Part shown: piece after piece, positions 46,758-59,216 of the stretch | Position numbering within the stretch: the first letter of the stretch is position 1 | Layout of the letters: the number at the start of each line of letters is the position of its first letter | Source of the DNA: Citrus sinensis | Lineage: Eukaryota; Streptophyta; Magnoliopsida; Sapindales; Rutaceae | DNA: 64,000 nt | NCBI RefSeq assembly: GCF_022201045.2 | Contig: NC_068564.1 | Location: 10,230,001 to 10,294,000, forward strand | Reading direction: 5' to 3' | Program-made: the position numbers and the translations under genes | The notes under the pieces: model-generated | Seen by the model: the letters and a program-made list of their open reading frames with translations, nothing else | Told to the model about the DNA's origin: nothing | Databases searched by the model: none

Positions 46758-47551
46758 AGGTTACGTTTGGCACGCTGGATTGGATTGAACTAATTATTAG
46801 GATTGGACTAGATTAAGTTGGATTGGATTAAACTGGATTATATTATGTAATGTATTATGTTTGGTACAATATCGGATTGGACAATGTTAAATCATATTTA
46901 AATACAAAAAAATATTTATGAATATTTAAAAGTAATAATTAAAATTAATTTAAAAGTAATTAACAGGAGCATTAAATATGTAGTAAATTAGTTATTGGGT
47001 AGTCATAATTATAATAAACAAATATAAATTAATAAAACTATTTAATTAATTTTTATTAGATACTTTAGATATATTTTATTTTATCAAAAAGTTAGCAAAT
47101 AATGTATAAATAAAATCAATTATTTACTTGTATTATTAATTTTCATGATTATTTTTAATATTACATTGGTGATTATTAAATTTAATACAATCAATTATTA
47201 TAACGAATTATTAAATAGTTAATTTTATTGGAGTAAAAGTACCAATTTAATTAGACTATAAAAACAAAATAAAAAATAAATTCAAGTAAATCATGAATAA
47301 AATAATTAATTAAATTTTAGGTTACAAGTAAAAAATAGTGTTATTTATGAAAGAAATATGAATAAATTTTTTTCTCTTATCCTAATCCCATCTAAACCCA
47401 TTATAAATTGGGATTGTTAATCCTATGATTTAAGGACTAAATTTTTAGTCCTCCCTAATCCAATCTAAGCAAATAGCCAAACATTAGATAAAATATTTAA
47501 TCCCAAAGTTAATCTAATCCCATGCTTAACCCTAACTCCCAAACATGACCC
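46758..47551. mobile_element. Non-autonomous inverted-repeat element (~794 bp)
   Basis: The left end 'aggttacgtttgg' and the reverse complement of the right end, 'gggtcatgtttgg', form a terminal inverted repeat. Both sides continue into GGATTGG/TAATCC-type sequence in opposite orientation (for example 'ggattggattgaac' left, 'ctaatccaatctaa' right). The interior is AT-rich and non-coding. It resembles hAT- or Harbinger-like MITEs. I could not identify a target-site duplication, so the superfamily is open. Confidence 0.55.
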
Positions 47552-47851
47552 AAGTGTACTCGAAACAAAATAGCTCAGTTTAGTGTTCAATTTAAAAATT
47601 AAAAGGTTATTATGGTTATAGTCTATAGATATTAGGGCTAGTGGAGTAAATAAAAGTTTACTTTTTTTTAAATCATTTTTTATTTTTATTTTTTTTAACA
47701 ATAAAGAAATTGTTTTTATTTTTTTTTACATATTAATGTTTTTTCAAATTTGTATGTCTTACTTAACTCATTCAAAGAGAAGGGACTCAAATTACCAGAA
47801 AACGAACCAGTGAAGTGAACATCCGTTCGTCTTCTATTGTCACAGTTTAAG

Positions 47852-48312
47852 GTAAACTTTTGGTTTGTTTTCTTTTTCTTTTTCTTTTTTTTTTTAAATA
47901 ATTCGGTTTCTGAAATCAATAATCGAGATTTAGGGTTTTAGAGACTTTGCTTTATGTCTTGTGGGAAATTAACTGAGAGCTGGAAGTTCTTTGAAAGGAA
48001 ATTAATGCCTGAACTAGTTCTGATTTTAGGGTTTTGATTTCACCAGCATATTTTCTTGTTCGTACGTGCTCTCTTGTGCACTATCTTTTTGATGCTTTGT
48101 TCCTGTCTTTGCCAAAGCTTGTGTTTGTTCTGGCATTGCTGTTTTTCAATTGAAAATGCTGTTGGCTTTAAACTTAGGAAATTGAGCTGCAATAACTGAC
48201 TGCCCGTTTTTTATTTTACATTTTTCCACTCGTTTGGGTTTGATTTTACCAGTATTTGATGCACACGTGCACACATACTTTTCTACTTTAACTTATGAGT
48301 TCTTTCGGTTAG
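47852..48312 (+). other. Probable 5' UTR intron of PRP4
   Basis: A donor 'aag|gtaaac' at 47,852 and an acceptor 'cggttag|' at 48,312 lie just before 'gtctcATG'. The sequence between has intron-like T-runs. This would put a short untranslated first exon before 47,852. Inferred from splice signals only. Confidence 0.5.
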
Positions 48313-48317
48313 GTCTC

Positions 48318-51300
48318 ATGGCGGCTGAAGAGGAAAACCCGGTATCAACTTCACTGCCAGTGTCTTCCGCTGCAGTCCCTGATAGTCAAGCACTGATATC
48401 TACAATTGAAGCAACTCCATCTCAACCGGTTCAGCCTATTATCCCACCAGTTATCCCACCTATGGTTTCGGCAGTTGTGCCTCCTATTGCTCCGATATCC
48501 ACAATTCCACCTCCTCAAGTTCCTGCTCCATTAGCACCACTTCCTGTACGCCCCCCGGTGTTTAAGCCTCCAGTGCCAGCACAGAATGGGGAGGTCAGAA
48601 CTAGTGACTCTGAGTCTGACCGTGATGAACCTGGGCCAACCCGGGCTTCTGCAGTTGAATATGAGATTTCGGAAGAGAGCAGACAGGTGAGGGAGCGACA
48701 GGAAAAGGCAAAGCAAGATCTGCTTATGAAACGGCGTGCTGCTGTGCTAGCAGTGCCCACTAATGATATGGCTGTCCGTGCTCGACTTCGTCGGCTTGGA
48801 GAGCCCATAACATTTTTTGGAGAACGAGAGATGGAAAGGCGGGACAGGCTGCGGATGCTTATGGCAAAGCTCGATTCTGAAGGGCAGTTAGATAGGCTGA
48901 TGAAAGCTCTTGAGGAGGAGGAGGCTGCAGCAACTGCTACTGGGGCAGATGTTGAGGAAGAAATGCTCCAGTACCCCTTCTATACTGAGGGGTCAAAGGC
49001 TCTCTTGGATGCCAGAATAGATATTGCTAAGTATTCTATCATGAATGCAGCAAAGCGCCTACAACAAGCACAGAGGAGAAGGGATAATCCCGATGAATCT
49101 ATTGATGAGGAAATTGATTACACTCTTAAAAAGGTGGAGAGTTTGTACCTTGATTGCACGGAATCTGGCGATGATCGGCCACTCTCTGGTTGTTCCTACT
49201 CACATGATGGAAACCTGCTTGCTACCAGGTATCTCTCTCTTTCTGTTCCCCAGTATCTTTATATTACATTCCTTCAGACATCCATAACTTTGCAACGTTC
49301 GGACTACGCTTGTCATGTTAAGCAATGTTTTGTTTCTACATGAAGCACTCACTTCTGTAATTAAAAGAGCCAGTTTGTGGCCTCAGGAGCCCACTTTTAT
49401 TGGTTCTTGTCATGAGAAGGCCACTCTGATTATTTCTATTTCTCACATTATTTTAACATTGCAATTTATAAATAAGTTGCCAACTATTGAGTGTATGCTG
49501 TGGTTGATAATTTACGCATCTAGATATCAAGAAAATCAGAAAGTCTGGACTTAAGTAAAATTGACACAGACACTCACAAGGACCATGAATCTCACTGATT
49601 ATTATTATTATAATTATTATTTTTGTCTATAAATAAAGCTTGTAAATCTAAAAAAATCCACCCATTAAACTCTCCAAACTACTTGGCTAAAGAATCTGGA
49701 ATACTGCCATGTTCTTCTAGTTAAGTAAACAGTTTCTTTTCTGTATTTGAAAGATTGCATATGATGAATCTGTTGAACTAGTTAATACCTTTCTCTTCTT
49801 TTGGGTTAGAGGATACATATTCAAGTTACTTATCGGAAGTTCAGCTGAAAATTGCAACCTACATTTGATATTAATTATGACTTTACATCAGCACAGAAAG
49901 AGTCCATTTACAATCCTATCTGAGAGTAATTTGAGGTCTTTCCTTGTTTTTCTTTTGTTAGCTCCTTGAGTGGAGTTGTTAAGATATGGAGCATGCCAAG
50001 ATTGCAAAAGTTCTCTGCCTTGAAGGGACACACAGAACGCGCCACTGATGTTACATTTTCGCCTGTGAGCAATCATGTGGCTACGTCATCTGCTGACCGG
50101 ACAGCAAGGTTGTGGAACACTGATGGATCTCTCCTGAATACTTTTCAAGGCCATCTGGACCGTCTTGCTCGAATGGCCTTCCATCCATCAGGGAAATACC
50201 TGGGGACAACCAGCTTTGACAAGACATGGAGACTGTGGGATGTAGATACCGGAGTAGAGTTGCTTCTTCAGGAAGGGCATAGTAGAAGTGTCTATGGAAT
50301 TGCCTTCCACCCTGATGGATCTTTGGCAGCTTCTTGCGGACTAGATGCTTTGGCACGTGTTTGGGACCTCCGTACAGGGAGAAGTATTCTTGCCTTGGAA
50401 GGCCATGTGAAGCCAGTGAGACTTCAGTCGTTTTTCTGTTCCTTTTCTTTTATAATTTAATCATGATTTTATTTCATTTTATGCTATTGGTTAGCAATAT
50501 AATCCTGATTGAGTTGTATCTCTGCTCTGCTTTTCAGGTACTTGGTATCAGTTTTTCACCTAATGGATACCATCTAGCAACTGGTGGTGAGGATAATACT
50601 TGTCGAATATGGGACTTAAGGAAGAGAAAATCTTTATACGTCATACCAGCACACTCGAATCTCATATCACAAGTGAAGTTTGAGCCTCAAGAAGGATACT
50701 TCTTAGTGACAGGGTCGTATGACATGACAGTGAAGGTGCATTTGTCTTATGGCATAATTATTATTTTTTAAGAAAATCGATTATTTGAATTATAAGTTCT
50801 TCATTTATGCCTCATTTAATCTTATATATTTCCTTTCCAGGTTTGGTCTGGCAGAGATTTTAAGCTTGTAAAATCCTTGTCGGGACACGAGGCAAAAGTT
50901 ACTTCCTTGGATATTCATCCAGGTATCTTCTCTAGCTGTGAAAATTTAAGTGTATACGTACCTTTACCTTTGGTCTTTTCCCCTATTTTCTTTTCTTTAT
51001 TGATGGATAAATCAGCATGGTTGAGAGATTTTGTGCTGCAATACACTCTGTCATATACATTTACTTTTTGAAGCATGAATTGTCTGTCTATGATGTATTT
51101 GTTCTATGACATATCATTAACTAAAATTTGCTGTCGTGTCTTATTGATTGAAGCTAGTATGATTGTGTTTTGATGGACAAATCAATTAGAAATGATCATG
51201 AGTTACTGGCATTACTAGTGCTCAAGTTTTTCATATAGTACATAATACAAGTTTTATTCATTTCTTCCTCAACCAAAGACCATTTTTATTACTCTTCTTT

Positions 51301-52519
51301 TCATTATGTTTTTCCTCTTCAACTATTCCATGATAACATAACTCTTTCTTTCTCCTTCTTTCTTCTGTGCTGCAGCACTCATCTTTTTATTTTTAATTAA
51401 TTAATTTTTTTAACTCTTTGAGTAACTTTTATGCGTACTTTGTATATTAGCACATCCTTGAAAATTACTGATTTCTGGTAGCATGATGAAAATTGGGTTT
51501 CGACATATGGTTTGACATTGACATGCTTCCTAGTAGCTGTATTTGTTAGGGCAAAAATGTGTTGACATTACTGAGAAAATTTAAAAATTACTTATGATTG
51601 ATCGACAAGTACTTGCATCTAAAATATGGATGCATCCTCTGAGAATATAGAACTTTTGCATGTAAATTTTATGGATGTGGATGGGTGTCAAGCTTGTGAT
51701 CTGCATTCAGTTGACTTTAACTTGTGTCCTGGTTGTTAGGGTGGTAGAAGCATGTTAAATTATGAAAATTAAACATTACATGGGTGCTTGAAAATCTTAT
51801 TTAAACAATAACATTCAAAACAATTAAGCTTTGCAGCCGTTGATATATATACTTTTCTAATGACATTTGATCTAAGATCATGTCTCAACATAGTTTATTG
51901 ACTGTTGCTCGGTGTGTAACAAACGTTTTTTTGTTCTAGTAGTAAAAGCTGGTATAAAACCTTGGATTTGTCACACTAAAAACTTGTCTTTTGGCTGTGT
52001 CCTGGTTGTTAGGGTGGTAGAAGCATGTTAAATTATGAAAATTAAACATTACATGGGTGCTTGAAAATCTTATTTAAACAATAACATTCAAAACAATTAA
52101 GCTTTGCAGCCGTTGATATATATACTTTTCTAATGACATTTGATCTAAGATCATGTCTCAACATAGTTTATTGACTGTTGCTCGGTGTGTAAAAAACGTT
52201 TTTTTGTTCTAGTAGTAAAAGCTGGTATAAAACCTTGGATTTGTCACACTAAAAACTTGTCTTTTGGCTGTGCCAGAGACCTCATTCTCAATTTATGCTT
52301 CTAATTTCTAGAATTATTTTTCCTTCGTTATTGGATTATGTGATATTTTCACGTAGTACTAAAAGTTGGTGCAGTTGCAAATTATACAAAGCAATCTTTC
52401 TGAATTCATGTTATTTGATGGCAGATGAACAATCGATTGCCACCGTCTCACATGATAGATGGATTAAGCTATGGTCAACCAGAAACAAAGGAGACGAGCA
52501 TGCGATGGATGTTGACTGA
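48318..52519 (+). CDS. PRP4: U4/U6 snRNP protein PRP4-like (LACHESIS), 579 aa
   Basis: Five exons: 48318-49228, 49962-50415, 50538-50735, 50841-50922, 52425-52519 (1,740 nt, all GT-AG). I start at 48318 because an upstream in-frame ATG falls in the probable 5' UTR intron. A Pro-rich N-terminus (~35-100) precedes the splicing-factor motif ([27 protein letters not shown], ~160-185). A C-terminal WD40 propeller follows, with repeats such as [13 protein letters not shown]...[21 protein letters not shown]...DKTWRLWD and [13 protein letters not shown]...[11 protein letters not shown]4 is part of the U4/U6.U5 tri-snRNP in pre-mRNA splicing. The Arabidopsis homologue LACHESIS limits egg-cell fate to the egg. 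The last intron is 1.5 kb and carries a tandem duplication. Confidence 0.96.
51725..52270 (+). repeat. 273-bp tandem duplication in PRP4 intron 4
   Basis: Two adjacent copies with a period of 273 bp (51,725-51,997 and 51,998-52,270), starting near 'gtcctggttgttagggtgg'. I see a single base difference ('taacaaacg' against 'taaaaaacg'). Such near identity means a very recent event, or an assembly artefact. Confidence 0.92.
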
Positions 52520-53540
52520 GTACCTGTTGTCTTTAACCTTGTGATTCCTCATTTTGTCTTCTATTTATCAGGTTTGAGATAATTTCTTTGACGGCAGTAC
52601 ACCTAACCATGGTCTTTAGGTGAGAGGTGAATGCTTACCGCAACTGAAGCGGTACCTTTTTTTCTCCCCACCCCCAAGCAAAGTTCCGACTTACTGTTCC
52701 TTATTACTACTATTGTTTGTATATTTCAAAATATTGAAGTTATTTGTAGTGGATCTTGAATGCAAGGCAGCATAACCAAGAGACATTTTCAGTGTAGGTC
52801 TAAATATTCATTACAATAGTTAAAACAAGTTGATGGAATGATATTACAACCATTTTGTAGCTATAGTATGTCCGAGCGATTCATTACGGTAATGCTGAAT
52901 GATTTCTTATTCATAACAATAATGAGGAAATGCTTTGTTATAGGAAATTTTCATTTATGTATGGAATACAAATTGCTAAACTACATAACTTGTGTAGTTA
53001 ACATTAGTAAATCAGTATTTGCAACCATTATGTGTCGATCTGAATGGTTAACATTATATCAAAATTTCGATTTAGCAGAATCTATACTAGGGAAAATATC
53101 AGTCTCAATAATCAAGTTAAGAAGAAAGGAAGCACAGAGCAATATTAAGAAACAGGGCAGAGTACTTGAATTAAGATGTTTCTTGCAACATTATCTCCAT
53201 GTACATCATGATCGCGCAATGGATTTAGCAATAAGTTAGGAAATTTTAGCAGCAAACATGTAATCTTTCAAAACTGCTCCCCGCATCAATCTGTAGACTG
53301 TAATTGGTAAAACACTCCACAAAAGCTAAGATGTTGCATTATCTCTAGGGATGTCAACATGTCAATCACAGGCGTCCGTGCCTCGACCGAAAAGTGTAGT
53401 TTGATATTTCTAGCCATAAGATTAATCTTTGTATAGAGAAACAAAAAATCATGTGGTACGACATACCCCATTAAATTAGCAAAAGTTCCCTGATGATAAC
53501 CAAAGTGTTAAACCAAGATATTTCCTTGGATACTGCTGCT
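52520..53540. other. Convergent 3' intergenic region, PRP4 / DPAGT1
   Basis: 1,021 bp between two stop codons facing each other, so it holds both 3' UTRs. The plus-strand frame at 52,838-53,239 (133 codons) has no recognisable content and I do not call it a gene. Confidence 0.5.
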
Positions 53541-56500
53541 TCATTTATACCATCCGGTGAGGAAGTACCTTAGCACAAAGCATAAGCAGCATGCAATAGC
53601 CTGTTGAAACATAAATACATTTATGAATATGAGCAATCATAATGAACATACAAGTGACTAAAGCAACAGATCAGCACAAACGGAATACACGTGCACAGAC
53701 AACATGAAATAATAAGACAATTCTATCTTGAATCCATTTGCGGCTCAATCAGATTTTTTGTCTAATTCAAGATTGTACTATATATGCTAATGATGCATAG
53801 GGATTTAAAATTGAGTAAAATCAGTCGGCCCCATTAGCATAAGTTTTAATTGGCAAAAAATCATTATATTCAAATGTCTGGAAGGCATGTCTGAATTACA
53901 AAGGAAAAGTTAGTTATAAACATTTTCATATATTGCATAGACACACATGTCATTCCTTTAACATGTAGCCTTGGAACTGTGGATTGCAGACTACCAAATC
54001 AAGTTGTGGAAGAAATCACTAAACTAGGCACTACAGATGTACCATGCAGAAGAGGTAACTGGACATAAAAAAGATAGATTCACCTGAAAAACAAGAAGTG
54101 CTGCACAAAGTGACCCTTCTGACATCTTGCCAAACAGTCTCAAGAAAAAGTTGACAAGTGTTCCATCATTTGTTCCAGTCAGCAGCCCAGTCTGGGGGTT
54201 GAACCTGAAAAGTTACAGCATTAAATATATGGGTAAAAGAGTCACGTAAGAAGCCAAGAATAGTTCTTTGAGTGTAATATCCAAGCAAGGGTTAACAGAA
54301 ATCTACCTAGGCAGACGATGCCGCGGGCATTTGACAAAGCCAAAAAGCTGATGAAAAAGAATAGCAAATTAGATTCTTTTCAAATCTAGAATAAGTTAGA
54401 CTAGGATCATGATATGTGCACGTGCGAGAGACAATTTATAAGACATACCTGGGGAACTGATAGGAGAAAGTTCAACACTTGCGGTAGAAAGAAAATCAGG
54501 AGTGTCTCACTATTTCATGGGAAAAGTAAGGAAATCGATCACCAGGTAATCATAAGCATTGTATGCAGATTAAAGAAGAAGAAGAACATTAATTGTAGAA
54601 GGAGACTCATACAGCAGAATCTCACAATGGGAGAGGAAGCTTAGAATCGTTAATTGTTGATAAACTACCAGCACAATTTACGAGGGACCAAATGAGTATG
54701 AGATTACATAATTTGTACAAAATTCTACTCAAACTAACAGCTCATGTGGGTTCAGGGGAAAACAAAATAGTTTTCTGAACACTTTTCTCAAATTAAATTA
54801 TAAGGAGTAAGCCAAGCTTCAAACTGATCTCCAGTAGAGCTTAGTTCCATCACCGCATTCCAAGTCCATGTTTGACTAAAGATTATAAATATATACATGT
54901 GCATGCTCATGCAAGAACGTGTATTTCTTCCATCTTACAAAAAAAAAAATTGGAAAATATAATCCTGACCCACTTTATTAACTTCACCAAATCTTACAAG
55001 AACATTTCCAAAAAAAAAAAAAAAAAATTCTAAGGTCCAACATCACTTAGTGAAAGAAATTCTAAGTTTTAGAGGGAACCTTAAGAATCTAATCCTGTTA
55101 AAGATTTTTTTACATATGAAGATCTACTTTTGTGTGTATTAAAAAAAAAAAAATTCCAAAGTATTACTAAGTTATTTGTATGATGACTAATAAACAGTGG
55201 AAGGAGTGGAGATATCTTAGCAGACATACCTGAAATGGCCTAGAATTCCCACTACAGCCATAGTCATTCCAGCAAAGTATGTGTAGGTATCTCCAACAAA
55301 AACAGAAGAAGGATACCTAAAGGAACCAACAACAAAGAAACATTAAAGACTTTTATACATTAAGACATAACTAGTTAAGGAAAAACACTATTCTTACCAG
55401 TTATAAGAAAATAAAGCCAAGGAAGTGGCCAATAAGGGTTGAACAAGATAAATAGAAAAGGCATGGGCCTGTTTATACTCAGGATCCAGAGATGCTCCAA
55501 TTTGCATGATGTTATGTAACAATATCTGTAATTTGTTTTGTGTCAGATTCCATATGTAATTGGCTTAATACAATATTACCAGATTTATGCTTACAGCAGA
55601 TGCAATAACGACAGTTTGACCAACTTCAAGGCCATTCAGACCAGCATGGATATTTATGGAGTTTGTGCAAAACACAGCCAAAAGAAACATATAAAGTTTA
55701 TATATCCAACCTGTTCCATCAAAAAAGTTGTTGTAAGTTTCAGCTAGGAGCCAAATGTTATTATGTAGAGTGAAAATATAATAGACACCAAGATGACAAT
55801 CTACCTCCCAAATGAAGAAAAAAGGAATAAATCATGATGATGAAGCTAGACAGACCACATTCAGGTGCAAAATACCAACTAAACTATATTTCTATACTAA
55901 AGTTTTGCATTAGATATTAATGACCCCATGAAAACAAGCATCCATATTCCAGATTCAAGTGCTTTGTGTGAGATCAAGAGCTGGAACAAATGCCATATTG
56001 GAATTACAAAGTAATTTTTCATTCTAATATGGTCATAGCGACTCTCAAAACTGAGATCATACCTAAATCCAAAATCTCAAGCCCAACATATGGAACAAGA
56101 GGCTTTGGTATAATAATAGAAGTATGTCCAGCATATGCCATCAACAAGGGAAGAGCAGCAAATGATGGCAGTATTAATTTCCTGCTCATCACAAGTACAA
56201 CAAAGCACAAATAGAAGGCAAGGAGTGAGAAACAAATACTTCGAACGGAGTAATAGGCTTCAAAATGTTTTTGAAATCTTAGGAAACGACTAAATACTAC
56301 TCACACTCTCCAAGGCACATCAAGGACATCATCTACAAATCCAAGCAAAAGCATGAAGCAGATGGATGCCAATGCTGCATTGTACTCGACAAGCCACTGC
56401 ATGAAGGAAATAGTCAAAACCTTAATCTCAACAGTGCAGAATATGCACACAACTTATATACATGGACTTGCAATTGCAGTCTCCATGATTTGAGTCTAGT

Positions 56501-58655
56501 ATTAAGTAAAAGACAAGCTCAATTAAATAAATTATTAAAAAATCAACTATGTTATGACTGAAAATACAAAACACAAATAGGATAAAAGGAAAACTAATGC
56601 CCCAAAAAGGGGAACCAAAGTAAGAAATGGTATTTCCTGAAAATGACTGCTTAAACAATGTAAAATTTAACATAAAAAAGCTTAGTTTCATCAAGTATTC
56701 ATGTGCCTCTCACAGATATCATTCAGATTTTTCTGTTTAGGTTCGTGAGCACGTTGAAGGTCAACATCTACACGCTTACCTTTTCAGTGGCACACTACTT
56801 TTTCATTTTAATTTATATCTTTTGAAATTTGACCAGCTAGTAAGGAAAATAACAACAAATAACTAGAGCCATTGACCATAACAAGTTAGTCAAGCCATTA
56901 ATGGATAAGTAAATCATTAAAACTTAATTCAAACCTATGGAATGGCAACTAAGTTTGATCAGCTACCCAAACCCTGTGGTGAATCTAGGATCATGATATT
57001 CAATAGATCATAAACCTTGGTGTCTTTTCTACCTCATCCAGTAATCTATTTATCATTCCTCTTGTCTTTCCAGCTACTTCAATCTCTTTGTCTCGAAAGA
57101 TGTTACCATTGCTACAACCAGCCTTCCCTAACACAAGAAAACCATCTTAGCTTCTCATATAGTTGTCATGGATACTACTGCTTACGCCTCCTCAAAGCAT
57201 ATAAATGCTTTCTTGGTTCCCTAAACATCCATTCCACCTATATTCAACACATAAGTATCTAACTCCTCGACCTGCTTGTGAACCACAATACGTGGCTGAC
57301 AATCTACTTGGTTTAATAAGCTTCTCTCAGTGTATGAAATGTTAAGATTGATCGATTACACTATGCAAGCAGTGCTCCGCTAATCAATGCTTCTTAAACT
57401 GTGTATAATCCTTAAAAACAAAAAATGATCCATAAAAACAAAAAAATGAACCTCTGCAACAGTTCCTAGGAAATCATTTTTAGCAATCCCTAGCTTCTCC
57501 ACAATGGCAATCTATGTAATCTATGAACATTATCATCCCAATATTCATAAAGCCTTCTATGAAGATCTGACTTTGGAATATTTAAATGGCCATTTAGGAG
57601 TCCTAGGACTTTATTCATTTATCATAATAAACTAAATCAGTGTACAGCTGATAAAACTTACAACCATCAAAATAACTTCTTGCTTAAAAATGATACTTGA
57701 ATTGAACAACAAACTGATGAAAATATGAGCTAGAAAGTGCTGAGTCTTTCAGGACTTACATTTGAATCTGCTGTGAAGTTAAAATACTGAAATAAGATTG
57801 CCAAGACCAAAAAGACAGCCCCAACAACAATACCCAACGACTCTGGCCTGCAGTCCGTAAAATAAGATTATGAACAAAATAAGATAGTGAAATGAGAAAA
57901 CCAATTCACAGATCAATGTATCCCAAAAGAACGGCAACTGAAAAAAGAAACAAGCTTGCACACACATTTGCTTCAACAATAACATGGAAAATTGAAGAGC
58001 TCACTTAAGCTCATAACTAAAATGAAAGCAAGCACTCACATTGAACAAATTAATATTCAGTCTATGAACTCAAATTGAATCAATCAAGATCACATCTAGG
58101 AATTAAAGAACATCCATTTTAGCAATTTGATCGAGAACAAAATCTGCCACAGAACCCCTAAGGAATTTGGAAAATATAAACCTGACCCACTTCATTAACT
58201 TCACCAAATCGCAAAACTTATGCATATCCACTTCACAAACTCACTCAAAAACCAAAACCCAAATGAACTGAAAAAAAAATAAAAATAAAAACTCACACTT
58301 TAATGGTGCCTTGAGGCGTGCCCTTCTTATTGATATCATAACCAAACAAGTTTCTTCTCAAGACGTATCTAGAAGCAACGGGTATCATCTTCTGGGTGAT
58401 AAAGAATCCAGCGAGGCTGAGGCCGGCATTGATGAGAATGGATCTCTGGAGCTCAGATTCAATCTTGTAGTGGTAAAATAACAAGTAAAAGTACGGGATT
58501 GCAAAGAAAAGACAGAGCTTGAATATTAGACCCGATTTTGGTGGAGCGATTGGCGGGTCAGCATGTTCTTGGCTTGTCGGGGTTTCGGATTTTGATGTAT
58601 CAGTATCAGTTGCTGTTGCTATTGCTCTTGAGGAAGCTCTCTTGCGAGCTGCCAT
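53541..58655 (-). CDS. DPAGT1: UDP-GlcNAc:dolichyl-phosphate GlcNAc-1-phosphate transferase (DPAGT1/ALG7), 423 aa
   Basis: Eleven exons: 58655-58297, 57847-57760, 56396-56305, 56181-56063, 55710-55595, 55525-55398, 55316-55230, 54509-54449, 54347-54307, 54204-54084, 53600-53541 (1,272 nt, all GT-AG). It catalyses the first step of N-glycan assembly, moving GlcNAc-1-P from UDP-GlcNAc to dolichyl phosphate at the ER membrane, and is the tunicamycin target. A cytosolic Ser/Thr-rich N-terminus is followed by many hydrophobic segments. Family motifs are seen: [14 protein letters not shown] (Asp pair, ~170), [16 protein letters not shown] (~240), [13 protein letters not shown] (~310) and [15 protein letters not shown] (~360, the UDP-GlcNAc-binding loop). 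The ATG at 58655 is the first in frame. Length fits plant and animal homologues. Confidence 0.96.
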
Positions 58656-59216
58656 GCTCAAACTCTACTTCGCGCAAATTTTATTCTCAATTTCTCGACT
58701 TTGCCTGGAAGTGGATTTGATTTACTTTCTATTTTTTTTCCTTAAAATGGGCTTTGTTTTTCGTTCCTACGTGTCCAAACGAATTGTGTCTCTCTATTGG
58801 AGTCATTGTACCAATGAAATTTTGCCAGCTGGTAAGTTGGGACACGTGGAGTTTAGTCCCTTTGAGTCTCAATATTGTAAATTATGCCATCTGATTTAAG
58901 AATTTTTCAAATGTATCCTCATGATTAAAGCATAAGACCACACACAAATTAAAGGCACGTTAACAAATATTGAACTTAAAAATGCACGCAAGAAATCAAT
59001 TAGAAACTTTTTTTTTTTCAGATTACATGTTTACCAGTTTGAGGCTAAGGAAATTTTCAATCAGTATACATAATTAAGCAAGTCGATCGTAAAATAATTC
59101 TGGCCTGGCCATGCATCTCGTCATCATCATCATCATCATCTTCTTCTTCTTATTCTTCTGCATACATGCAGGTAAGCGTCACATGCATGCCCGTATCAAT
59201 AATCTGTAATTGTAGT
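58656..59216. other. Intergenic region, DPAGT1 promoter side
   Basis: The part near 58,656 is the DPAGT1 promoter and 5' UTR. The part near 59,216 is the 3' flank of the cysteine-rich peptide gene. It holds an (ATC)n(TTC)n tract at about 59,117-59,155. Confidence 0.5.
59117..59155 (+). repeat. (ATC)n(TTC)n microsatellite
   Basis: Six ATC units followed by TTC units. On the plus strand, from the ATG at 59,112, it would encode a run of Ile then Phe. Confidence 0.85.

Noticed and set aside
48234-48317. Upstream in-frame ATG for PRP4
   Set aside because: It lies inside sequence bounded by good donor and acceptor signals and has no PRP4-like residues. ATG 48,318 follows the acceptor directly.
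52838-53239. 133-codon plus-strand reading frame downstream of PRP4
   Set aside because: It starts with ATG but has no recognisable motif, sits in the shared 3' region of two convergent genes and has intergenic-like composition. Most likely a chance frame.
58656-58661. Start two codons upstream for DPAGT1
   Set aside because: The codon there is TTG. The first ATG is at 58,655.
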